Shown piece by piece: positions 14,451 to 21,145 of a stretch of 21,145 nt of DNA. This stretch comes from CAYHZL01 sp964361075 (GTDB lineage Bacteria > Bacteroidota > Ignavibacteria > UBA10030 > UBA8401). A program made the position numbers and the translations under genes. Positions within the stretch are counted from its first letter, which is position 1. Every line of letters begins with the position of its first letter. The stretch covers positions 1-21,145 of the forward strand of contig CAYHZL010000037.1 in the NCBI GenBank assembly GCA_964361075.1, given 5' to 3'. Below the pieces are notes generated by a model. The model saw only the letters and a list, made by a program, of their open reading frames with translations, was not told where the DNA came from and ran no database searches.

Positions 14451-15325
14451 TTTTTTGTCCGTTTGTATTTTACTTTTGGTTCAAAGAGTGTAAACTGTCG
14501 CTCTTGTGCAAGTTGTCTCGGCAACTTTGTCAAGAAATTGGAAATAAAAAGTTCTTTACCTGTCTGGTCAGAAGTGTCTGTCTGGTTACGCATACCGTAA
14601 GTCAAGTCCCACGGAATAATGTTAGCGAACGAAAATAACTGTCTGATATAATCGCTGTCGTCATAGGTGATAAGCCACTTATGATTACAGTTCTTCATTG
14701 TCTCGGCAAAACGAATGTGGTCAAAACCTTTGTGCAAGTTTCCGTTCTTTCCATAGAGTGCAGATTTTGTCGCAGAGTGATAAGGCGGGTCTAAAAATAA
14801 AAAAACATTGTCTCCGTCTTTCTCAATTACTTTTTGAAAGTCGTAGTTTGTAACTTTTGTTCCGTTGATTACTTCACCGAATTTTTTTAGTCGGTGAATA
14901 CTGCTCTCTGTAAAGCGTCCGTGAAATGCTTGTTCGCTGTAACCACCGCTCTCGCTTGTCCCTGAAAAGGTAATTCTGTTGAAGATGAAAAATGCGGACG
15001 CTTTTTCCAAGTCGTTAAAATTGGCAATGTTGTCGGTGAGAAATTTATGTAATTCTTTTCCGTTTGTAAATTGGTTTCTCCATCCGTAAACTTTGTCAAT
15101 TACTGCATTGACATCTTTCTTACACATTTCCCAAAACTTGAAAAGATTAAAATATATATCATTCACCCAAAATTTTTTCTTCGGAAATCTTTGTTTCAGA
15201 TAAATGAAAATAGAACCGCCACCCAAAAATGGTTCTCTAAATTCGTCAAACTCTGGAACAAGTGTAGAAATTAAATCTACTGCTCTGCTTTTTCCTCCAG
15301 GGTATCGTAACGGACTTTTTATCAT
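14438..15325 (-). CDS. DNA adenine methyltransferase (Dam/D12 class)
   Basis: 295 residues of the D12-class N6-adenine methyltransferases. MIKSPLRYPGGKSRAVDLI and EPFLGGGSIFIYL form the AdoMet-binding motifs X and I, and VFLFLDPPYHSATKS holds catalytic motif IV (DPPY). The C-terminal region LITYDDSDYIRQLF matches the family. It methylates adenine in a recognition site not readable here. Its start overlaps the upstream endonuclease gene's stop as ATGA, so the two form a restriction-modification operon. The last codons KHWA and the TAA lie in the attC-like site. With the endonuclease gene broken, this may act as an orphan methyltransferase. Confidence 0.9.
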   Translation of the reverse strand: MIKSPLRYPGGKSRAVDLISTLVPEFDEFREPFLGGGSIFIYLKQRFPKKKFWVNDIYFNLFKFWEMCKKDVNAVIDKVYGWRNQFTNGKELHKFLTDNIANFNDLEKASAFFIFNRITFSGTSESGGYSEQAFHGRFTESSIHRLKKFGEVINGTKVTNYDFQKVIEKDGDNVFLFLDPPYHSATKSALYGKNGNLHKGFDHIRFAETMKNCNHKWLITYDDSDYIRQLFSFANIIPWDLTYGMRNQTDTSDQTGKELFISNFLTKLPRQLAQERQFTLFEPKVKYKRTKKHWA

Positions 15326-16425
15326 AGACGGTCTAAACTTTCGTGCTTAATATTTACCGTAAAGTTATTGCTTTTTGTTTCTTTAAATAAACATTCTACT
15401 AACTTTTTTTGAGAAGCGGAAAAATTATTTTTTGTGAAGAAACTTTCAATCTCGTTCGCAGATGAATTTGAATTGATTTGTCCTTTCAATTGGGTTGATG
15501 TCAATTCCAAAATCGGTCTGCATTCCATATCTTTCCCGTCAACTTTTGTTTCAGTAAGATTACAGTATAAAATCATTTTCAACAATCCGTCTTTAATGTC
15601 ACCTTTGCTCGGCAGAAGTGCATTAACGCTGTGCTTGCCTTCAAGCAAAAATAATTTCTCTTCTGTAACAATGATTTCATCAACTGTAAAAAAATAATTT
15701 CCTCCAAGATAATTTGTAATCGTGATTTTTGCTTTGCTTAAAGTGGATAAATTCTCTTTCGGTTGTGTCGTTACAAATTCTCTGGATTGTGCTTTCAATG
15801 CTTTGTCTCTTGAAAACTGCATAAACAAAGAAACATCCGCTCCGATTTTATCTTGAAAGTTTTGCAATCCTTTTATTCCGTGCAATGAAACTTTTGTTTT
15901 CGTTTCAATTTTCCTGTAAGATAAAACAACTTTCTTTAAAATACTGTGAAAGTTTGTTTTCAATTCGTTAATGTTCCAATGCAAAGCGGAACTGTGATAC
16001 TGTTCAATCTCTTTGATTTTTGAAAGCACATATTTGTTGTCAAACTGCTGGTCGGTGATTTTATTCCCTGCCTTTTCCGCTTTGTTATAGTAAGCGAAAA
16101 TCACATAAACATCAAGCAATGACATTAGCTAAACTGTGTCCCATTGAAGAAAATCTCTGTCGCCATCAGCACCTTCGTCTTTAACGATTGGAATTACTGT
16201 AATCTTTTTGGAAGTGTTGAGCGTGTTGTAAACTCGCTCGTAAGGATAAGAGCGTGTCCGCTTGGGTGAAACCCATCTTGAAATTGCGAAACTGTGTTTG
16301 CCGTCAACAATGATGCACGCTGTCGGGACTTGATTGATGTTAAATTTTTTCGCGTCAACTTTTTGTAAGTCGTCCGTGAGAAACAGTTTGTATTTTATTC
16401 CTGTAATTTTTCCTGTAATTTCCAT
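15322..16425 (-). pseudogene. Type II restriction endonuclease gene split by an in-frame TAG
   Basis: Two segments in the same frame: 98 codons (MEITGKITGIKYKLFLTDDL to RDFLQWDTV), a TAG at 16131-16129, one codon, then ATG at 16125 and 267 codons. The exact frame match and lack of a ribosome site at the second ATG suggest one ancestral gene of about 366 residues. The first part has an Arg/Lys-rich segment, ISRWVSPKRTRSYPYERVYN. The second has LFLLEGKHSVNALL followed by GDIKDGLLKMILYCNL, consistent with the E-x-K end of a PD-(D/E)xK nuclease site. The overlap with the Dam-type methyltransferase makes a cognate endonuclease the best reading. The 267-residue part may still be made. The family name is inferred, not searched. 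Confidence 0.68.
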
Positions 16426-16478
16426 AAGGCAAAAGTAAAGTTTTTCTGTAAAGTTGTCTATGTTGCACGGTCGTCATA

Positions 16479-16635
16479 GCATTGGGCATAACGTGCCGCG
16501 CCTCATGCGAAGTGACGGCAAACGGAGCGAAGCGGAGTTTGATGGCATTTCGCATAGGCGCTGTTATCTGAAGTGTCGCGGAGCGAAGCGCAGCAGCACG
16601 AAGGAGAACAGCGACGGAGGCGCGGCACGTTATCC
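16479..16635. other. Nested attC-like sites / large inverted repeat at the RM cassette boundary
   Basis: ataacgtgccgcgcctc (16488-16504) and gaggcgcggcacgttat (16617-16633) are perfect 17-base inverted repeats ending in AAC and GTT boxes. Inside, gcgcctcatgcgaa (16498-16511) also pairs with ttcgcataggcgc (16549-16561), followed by gttatct. So one R'' box (gggcataac) can pair with two R' boxes, at 16563 and 16629. The interior is packed with ggagcgaagcg-type palindromes. The site could serve cassettes read in either direction. Confidence 0.6.
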
Positions 16636-16791
16636 AAAATGGAGCGGAGCGACATTTTGGATAACGGTCGGAAGATTAATGAAGGCGGCATTAGAAGCAC
16701 CGCACTTTCACTTACCGATACAGTAAATAAAATGCTACACAGATTGATGAACGCAACACTGCCGCTTTCATTTAATCTTTTTGTTATTGGC
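16628..16791 (+). other. Gene-less cassette with its attC-like site
   Basis: A 13-base perfect palindrome cgttatccaaaat / attttggataacg (16628-16640, 16654-16666) gives an R' and an R'' box only 14 bases apart, leaving no room for a gene. The R'' box ggataac (16659-16665) then starts an attC-like site. It has arms aagattaatgaaggcggca (16672-16690) and tgccgctttcatttaatctt (16760-16779) and ends at gttattggc (16783-16791). The reading is plus-strand, opposite to the main array. Confidence 0.5.
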
Positions 16792-16808
16792 AGTTAAAAA
16801 TTACCATT

Positions 16809-16955
16809 ATGGGAAATAAGTATTATTACATCATTGACGCTGAAAGGGACGAAATCATTAGTAAGCGATTAGACACATTGGAAGAGGCAAAATTAATGTA
16901 TGACAAACTGCTCCATAACAGCAGGTATGTTATAGTTGAAACGGTGTTCGGGTAA
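16809..16955 (+). CDS. Small hypothetical cassette protein, 48 residues
   Basis: MGNKYYYIIDAERDEIISKR, then LDTLEEAKLMYDKLL and ending RYVIVETVFG. The composition is that of a real small soluble protein (strand, helix, strand; charged and hydrophobic residues alternate). No family is recognised. It starts 18 bases after an R' box (gttattggc), and its stop is 9 bases before the R'' box of the next site, so it fits a minimal one-gene cassette read on the plus strand. The cassette's first bases gttattggcagt match the complement of its own R'' region attgccgataac with two mismatches. No ribosome site is evident, as often in this group. Confidence 0.6.
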   Translation: MGNKYYYIIDAERDEIISKRLDTLEEAKLMYDKLLHNSRYVIVETVFG

Positions 16956-16964
16956 TTTTTTATT

Positions 16965-17099
16965 GCCGATAACGTCTCGGCAAACAACGCCGTGCCGCCC
17001 CACCGACATCTTAATCAATGAGGGGCGGCATGGAGCGACAACAATAATCCATTTCAAAAGATGGAGCGTCGTTGTTTGCCGTGTTATGTGCAGTTGCCC
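16965..17099 (+). other. attC-like site at the right end of the array
   Basis: R'' gccgataac (16965-16973), inner arm ctcggcaaacaacg, opposing arm cgttgtttgccg (17070-17081), R' gttatgtgc (17083-17091). The cggcaaacaacg arms are perfect. It follows the 48-residue gene on the plus strand. On the minus strand it lies just after the stop of the large FG-GAP protein gene. It is the last such site seen to the right. Confidence 0.7.
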
Positions 17100-17108
17100 T
17101 TTCATTTC

Positions 17109-19520
17109 CTATTTGATTACGATGAGCTTCTTAGTTTCGACATATCGTTTGTCTTGATTGTTCACGGCAAAAGCTTCAATGCGATAGAAATAAATACCTG
17201 ACGAAAGGTTTGCCTGCCAAGTTACTTCGTGGTAGCCTGCATCTTGCTCAGAGTTGATGAGTTCCTTCACTTGTTGTCCAAGAGTGTTGTACACTTTTAA
17301 TCTCACAGTGCTTCGTAATGGTAAACCGTAGCGGATTACAGTTGATGGATTGAACGGATTAGGGAAATTTTGATACAACGCAAATTCCGTTGGTTTAGTT
17401 GCTTTATTTTCAACACTCACCAATGTGCCCTGTAATCTCACCCATATAGTTTTTTCAAATATTTTCAGACCGAGATTCGATTTCGACGTAACAACAATCT
17501 TCGGCGTATACGTAATGTTCAAATTTGTTCTGATCACCTTCGGAGGATAGATCGTAAAGGTTATTCCTTGTGATGCATTTGATAATAGAAGAAATGATTT
17601 GGGTTGAATAGAAAGAGCTGAATCAGGCTTCACTGTTCCGAAATTCGATGAACCATAGATCAAAGAAACATAAATCGAATCAGCAAGTTTACCGCTATTG
17701 GAAATAAAGATTGTCGTATCTTTACTTTTAACATTCACATCAACATTTCCAAAATTATATATATCGGTGTTAAACTGGAGAATTGATGCCGCGGGCGTAA
17801 CGGTGATTGAGTTTTTACTGATCATCGTATCGGTAGCGGTTCCATTACTCACAATAAGCCGCACAGAATATGTATCGGGAATAGTATAATTAAATGAAGC
17901 GGTTGAAGTTGTCGTATCATTGATGCCGTCATTCGTAAAATCCCATTTCCACGAATTGATTGGCGCGGAAGGATCGACCGTTGAAATATCTTTGAACTGA
18001 ACTGCAAGAGGTGCCATCTCTTCAAAATTACTGATCTGTAATGCACCTCGCAAAAATCCTGATGGAAGATTTTCTGTAATTGTAAGAAATTGATTTGGCG
18101 AAACATTCGTCTGCACAATTTTTTGTCCGGATGGAAATTCAACTACAAGCGAATCAACGATTGTAGCATTCCCTAATCCAAAATGCGATTCCAAGTTCTG
18201 CCCACAATATCCTGATTGTCCCGATACTTGCCGAACTTGCCACACCATTTTTCCGTTGATCGTGGCTTTTACTTTCACCTTTGCGCCAATTGCGGAAAAG
18301 TTTGATACTTTTCCGATAGATTTTATGGTCAGCCACGTATTACTATTTTCCCCGTTTTTATAAAGAGCATTATTTTGGTTTGCGCCAAAACAATTTGCCG
18401 TAGCAATATCCAAATCTCCGTCTCTGTCATAATCACCAAATGCAACACCGTACGACCAACCCAAATCCGTAGAAACAATACCTGTATCTATCTTAACAAA
18501 TGTTCCGTTTCCATTGTTGAGATACAAAAAATTCTTCACTTGTGCGTTTCCTGCAAACGCGTTTGTCACCATTAGATCGAGATCACCGTCATTATCAAGT
18601 TCGCCAAATGCGCTTCCGACAGAATACCCACCACTATTGACAACAACATCATCTGATATTTTTGTAAATGTTTTATCACCATTATTTTTATACAAAAACT
18701 CATTTTGATTTGCGTGATTTACAACCAGCACATCAAAATCACCATCGTTATCTATATCTGCGACACTGCTTCCGAATGAATCCCCTCCGTCATTGACAAT
18801 TGTTCCCGATATTTCTTTGGTGAATGTGCCATCGGCGTTGTTCCAGTAAAGAGAATTATTTGCTCCTCCCTCATTCGCAACAAACAAATCAAGATCACCG
18901 TCATTATCAAAATCACACCAATCAACACTCCGAGTGGGATCTGCATCGGTTACCAAAGCACCGCTCAGAACTTTGGAGAATGTTCCGTCTCCATTGTTGT
19001 GATACAAAATATTTGCAAGATTCACTGCACTGTTTGCAAGATAAAGATCGACAAATCCATCATTATCATAATCTCCCCAGCTTGCCGTTTCTGAATAAGT
19101 GTTATCCTTTGACGGCAAAATTCCGGTCACCTTTTCAAATTTTCCTTCTCGTTGGCGATGCAGACTGTTTTTTTGTCCGTACCATGTTACTGAGAATGCA
19201 TCAACAAAACCGTCATTATCGTAATCCGCCCATGTGCTGCCGTCGTAACTTCCCGGATCATTCACAATGGAAAGGTCGGTGATCTTTGAAAAGTTGCCAG
19301 TTCCATCATTTTTGTATAGAAAGCAATTCGCTTTTCCTGCCGGTCCGTTGGAAATGAAAAGATCGAGATCACCATCATTGTCATAATCAATCCAATTCAC
19401 ACTGCGGGAATCGCCGCCATCATTCGATTGAGGACCTATTGTTACTTTTGTAAAGTATTGAGCGTTCGCAGTGAACGTAATGATGCAGAGTGCTGCAAAA
19501 ATATAAAATGTGTGCTTCAT
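17109..19520 (-). CDS. Secreted FG-GAP/ASPIC-UnbV/PKD protein with T9SS sorting domain
   Basis: 803 residues. The signal peptide MKHTFYIFAALCIITFTANAQ is followed by seven FG-GAP/VCBS repeats (to about residue 385), each with a calcium-type DxDxDGxxD loop such as WIDYDNDGDLDLF, probably one seven-bladed propeller. Next come an ASPIC/UnbV domain (IGAKVKVKATINGKMVWQ, then GYCGQNLESHFGLG), a PKD domain (SWKWDFTNDGINDTTTST) and a domain of unknown/HYDIN-like type (FNFGNVDVNVKSKDT-like). A type A T9SS sorting domain (YQNFPNPFNPSTVIRYGL ... SSGIYFYRIE) closes it. It is exported by T9SS to the surface. The next minus-strand gene upstream ends 8 bases away. It is too long for a usual cassette, so I take it as flanking chromosome despite the attC-like site after its stop. 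Confidence 0.9.
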   Translation of the reverse strand: MKHTFYIFAALCIITFTANAQYFTKVTIGPQSNDGGDSRSVNWIDYDNDGDLDLFISNGPAGKANCFLYKNDGTGNFSKITDLSIVNDPGSYDGSTWADYDNDGFVDAFSVTWYGQKNSLHRQREGKFEKVTGILPSKDNTYSETASWGDYDNDGFVDLYLANSAVNLANILYHNNGDGTFSKVLSGALVTDADPTRSVDWCDFDNDGDLDLFVANEGGANNSLYWNNADGTFTKEISGTIVNDGGDSFGSSVADIDNDGDFDVLVVNHANQNEFLYKNNGDKTFTKISDDVVVNSGGYSVGSAFGELDNDGDLDLMVTNAFAGNAQVKNFLYLNNGNGTFVKIDTGIVSTDLGWSYGVAFGDYDRDGDLDIATANCFGANQNNALYKNGENSNTWLTIKSIGKVSNFSAIGAKVKVKATINGKMVWQVRQVSGQSGYCGQNLESHFGLGNATIVDSLVVEFPSGQKIVQTNVSPNQFLTITENLPSGFLRGALQISNFEEMAPLAVQFKDISTVDPSAPINSWKWDFTNDGINDTTTSTASFNYTIPDTYSVRLIVSNGTATDTMISKNSITVTPAASILQFNTDIYNFGNVDVNVKSKDTTIFISNSGKLADSIYVSLIYGSSNFGTVKPDSALSIQPKSFLLLSNASQGITFTIYPPKVIRTNLNITYTPKIVVTSKSNLGLKIFEKTIWVRLQGTLVSVENKATKPTEFALYQNFPNPFNPSTVIRYGLPLRSTVRLKVYNTLGQQVKELINSEQDAGYHEVTWQANLSSGIYFYRIEAFAVNNQDKRYVETKKLIVIK

Positions 19521-19528
19521 GGTAAGCC

Positions 19529-20053
19529 TTAATCCTTTTTAATTGTTTTTATACCCGACACATGTGAGGAAACCGCTTTCCAAATCCCATTTCTTTTAAC
19601 AAGTATATTGGTTGACTGATAGATTTTCTTTTCTGTACCGATAGTGATATGACCAGTGCCTGCTATGATGGCAGTTTCATTTTCCAAAACATCAAGTCGC
19701 TTTATTTCAAAAAAAAATGAATCAGTTTTCATTTTGTTCTTTTTAATCCAATTCATTTCAAATCGCTTATCCGACCAATTTCCTTCTGCATCAATCTTTT
19801 GAAAATCTTCTCCCAATATTCTATCCAGAACTATTGTGTCTTGTTTTTGGTAAGCATATGGCCATTCTGTTTCTTTTAATTTTCGCAAAATGTTTTTTTC
19901 CTCTTCAAGAGTATGAATACTTCTATTTTCATTCCTATTGCAAGAACAAGCATAAAATATGATCAAAACGGCATATATTATCTGTCGATAAGAAAACTTT
20001 AATTTAGACATCTTTGTTTTTATAAATTCTATTGAGGTGTTTATAATCATCAT
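19529..20053 (-). CDS. DUF4440/NTF2-like lipoprotein
   Basis: 174 residues. A membrane stretch ends in a lipobox-like ACSC (IIYAVLIIFYACSCNRNEN), so it is probably a lipoprotein. After it, LRKLKETEWPYAYQKQDTIV and LDRILGEDFQKIDAEGNW, then STNILVKRNGIWKAVSSHVS, follow the SnoaL-like/DUF4440 pattern (a cone-shaped NTF2 fold). Function is unknown. The ATG at 20053 has AAGGAG 7 bases upstream; the ATG at 20011 would give a shorter, more usual signal peptide but lacks a ribosome site. The frame is open to 20188, with no better start. It lies 8 bases before the FG-GAP gene and may be cotranscribed. Confidence 0.7.
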   Translation of the reverse strand: MMIINTSIEFIKTKMSKLKFSYRQIIYAVLIIFYACSCNRNENRSIHTLEEEKNILRKLKETEWPYAYQKQDTIVLDRILGEDFQKIDAEGNWSDKRFEMNWIKKNKMKTDSFFFEIKRLDVLENETAIIAGTGHITIGTEKKIYQSTNILVKRNGIWKAVSSHVSGIKTIKKD

Positions 20054-20205
20054 AACCAATCTCCTTTTTATATTTAAATTTTGGAATAATAATTCAGACG
20101 AAACTAAACAGAATATCAATGCAGTCCGCATATTATTTTTACTTACTTCAAATTGCCAAAAATGTAGAATTTGAGTTATTGTTTTCATAAAGTGTATTTT
20201 AAAAA

Positions 20206-20398
20206 TTAGTTTTTAATGAAGCGTCCAGATTGATTACCATAATTGAATAGGTACATCTCCGAAGAAAAATCATTTACCTGAATAAAAATCATTTTGGAAC
20301 AATCAAGTTGCTTTGAAAAAATCAATCTCTCATCTGTTGTGTAAATGGTGAATGTGTCTTGTTTCTGCTCATTGATATTTACTTCATCAACATTAATT
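20206..20398 (-). pseudogene. Orphan C-terminal fragment of a T9SS sorting domain
   Basis: On the minus strand, in a different frame from the preceding gene and right after its stop, about 60 codons read NEKINVDEVNINEQKQD, FTIYTTDERLIFSKQL, IFIQVNDFSSEMYLF, GNQSGRFIKN, then TAA (20208-20206). This is the closing half of a type A sorting domain (consensus near IYxxxGRLI ... SSGxYLxxx ... GRFIK). The frame has no start codon: a stop lies just upstream, inside the neighbouring gene. Two conserved Gly positions read Glu (TTDER, SSEMY). It is most likely decayed coding sequence of a second T9SS cargo gene. Confidence 0.6.
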
Positions 20399-21145
20399 TT
20401 TTCGTTGCGGTGAAATTACCTGCCTGTCCGCTTGACAAGTCAAGTCGTTGACCTTCTGTTTGGCTGGCGCGCAATGTGTAGAAATATATTCCGCTCGAAA
20501 GTCTTGAACCATCAAACTTTACAGAATATGCTCCTGCTTCTTTTGTTTCATTGACGAGTGACGCTACTTCTTTTCCGAGCAGATCATGTACTTTTAATGT
20601 TACCCGATTCGTCGTTGGCAGCTGATAACTGATCGTTGTTGTTGGATTGAATGGATTGGGATAATTTTGCGATAAGGAAAATGTTTGTGGAAGAATTGCT
20701 TCACCGATGCCGACGACACCATTATTTATCCAGAATTCAAAGTCATCATAATATAATTGAATAGTTTTCCCGATGGAGTTCATCGGAGAAATTAATCTAT
20801 CAGGGCAGTATAATTTCATAGGATTGAATTTAGTGAGTCCGTCAGGATTATCATCATCAGGGTGATAGGTGTAGTTAGTGATATTTGCAATATCAAATTT
20901 ATTTCCCGATGAGTCGGTTACAATAACCTGAAATCTACCTGTATTTAAGTCGCCTTCTTTAAAATAAGTTTCTATGGTGAACCACGCACCAAGCGGAATC
21001 ATAAAGGTATTATTGGTTGTTGTCCACACATCTTGCCACGCATCCTGATTTGCGATTTTTGTTTGCCCGGAAACTCTGAAGTAAAGTCCGTTTACCGTTG
21101 CGTTGGGTTTAACAATGTTTACAGAAATTCTGAACGGATGTATTT
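20379..21145 (-). CDS. Partial T9SS cargo protein (5' end outside the window)
   Basis: About 255 residues of the C-terminal part; the frame stays open to the right edge, so the start is missing. The visible N-terminal portion is a beta-sandwich, concanavalin-like region with IHPFRISVNIVKP, NGLYFRVSGQTKIANQ, WFTIETYFKEGDLNTGRFQV and YYDDFEFWINN, as in surface lectin or polysaccharide lyase-type proteins. A type A T9SS sorting domain follows (SQNYPNPFNPTTTISYQL ... SSGIYFYTLRA) and ends KKLMLMK. It is exported and anchored or released at the cell surface. Substrate is not readable. A GTG at 21029 is internal and not a real start. Confidence 0.85.
   Translation of the reverse strand, partial: IHPFRISVNIVKPNATVNGLYFRVSGQTKIANQDAWQDVWTTTNNTFMIPLGAWFTIETYFKEGDLNTGRFQVIVTDSSGNKFDIANITNYTYHPDDDNPDGLTKFNPMKLYCPDRLISPMNSIGKTIQLYYDDFEFWINNGVVGIGEAILPQTFSLSQNYPNPFNPTTTISYQLPTTNRVTLKVHDLLGKEVASLVNETKEAGAYSVKFDGSRLSSGIYFYTLRASQTEGQRLDLSSGQAGNFTATKKLMLMK

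Larger units (their letters stand above)
9302..17099 (-). mobile_element. Integron-type gene-cassette array without integrase in the window
   Basis: Umbrella feature for the run of attC-like sites and cassettes listed below. The evidence is a series of quasi-palindromic sites with AAC...GTT ends and matching inner arms, placed after genes whose stop codons touch or overlap the R'' box. Multi-gene units also start with bases complementary to their own R'' box: 14/14 less one for the 14438-16492 unit, and gggxxgccactaa with ttagtggcxxccc for the 11411-14319 unit. Main genes are all on the minus strand and AT-richer than the flanks. No tyrosine recombinase or attI is visible, so it is best called a cluster of attC sites lacking an integrase, or the distal part of a larger integron. 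Confidence rests on patterns read by eye. Confidence 0.65.

Noticed and set aside
16454..16797. Overlapping plus- and minus-strand open frames of 65-90 codons
   Set aside because: They cover palindromic attC-like sequence, which is open in several frames by composition.
17109..19520. FG-GAP/T9SS gene as another integron cassette
   Set aside because: An attC-like site follows its stop, but no R' box complementary to gggcaactgcacataac is found upstream of the gene, and 2.4 kb of T9SS cargo is unlike a cassette; kept as flanking chromosome.

Overview
The window looks like a piece of a chromosome from the Bacteroidota/Chlorobi/Ignavibacteria group. Two large proteins end in a type IX secretion (T9SS) sorting domain with the QNFPNPFNPST / QNYPNPFNPTT signature. 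The genes include a DUF5916 outer-membrane protein, and the DNA is AT-rich with many short dispersed palindromes of kinds common in these phyla. This placement is inference; there is no rRNA or other marker gene here.

Layout. (1) 1-9300 is chromosomal backbone: a DUF5916 outer-membrane protein (minus strand), the wreck of an ECF-sigma/DUF4097 operon, then on the plus strand an enoyl-CoA hydratase translationally coupled to a secreted PAP2 phosphatase, a large unrecognised outer-membrane protein with its own terminator, and a 6-phosphofructokinase with the active-site signature of the pyrophosphate-dependent type. Four copies of one MITE-like repeat sit between these genes. They are framed by a terminal inverted repeat close to GTAACTACTCAGCG, and one copy has a perfect 10-bp target duplication. 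Their interiors are mosaics of smaller palindromes.

(2) About 9300-17100 reads as an integron-type gene-cassette array without a visible integrase. Quasi-palindromic attC-like sites (AAC...GTT ends) separate, in minus-strand order: an adenine-methyltransferase restriction-modification cassette whose endonuclease gene carries an in-frame TAG; a three-gene cassette (AraC regulator, TlpA-like thioredoxin, Asp/Glu racemase family); a class D beta-lactamase; and a HigB-HigA toxin-antitoxin pair. For two multi-gene cassettes the first bases are the complement of the cassette's own R'' box, as expected of cassettes that once circularised. A small 48-residue gene lies on the plus strand at the right end, next to a gene-less cassette and a large inverted repeat. 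A 291-bp MITE has inserted beside the last attC, with a 10-bp direct repeat; an intact paralogous site is 0.8 kb away.

(3) 17109-21145 holds minus-strand exported proteins: a seven-repeat FG-GAP/ASPIC-UnbV/PKD/T9SS protein, a DUF4440-like lipoprotein, a frame-shifted T9SS sorting-domain fragment, and a partial T9SS cargo protein running off the right edge.

The strongest leads are the cassette array, the TIR-framed mosaic repeats, and three clear cases of decay (sigma/DUF4097 fusion, split endonuclease, orphan sorting domain). All domain calls were made by reading translations, with no database search.
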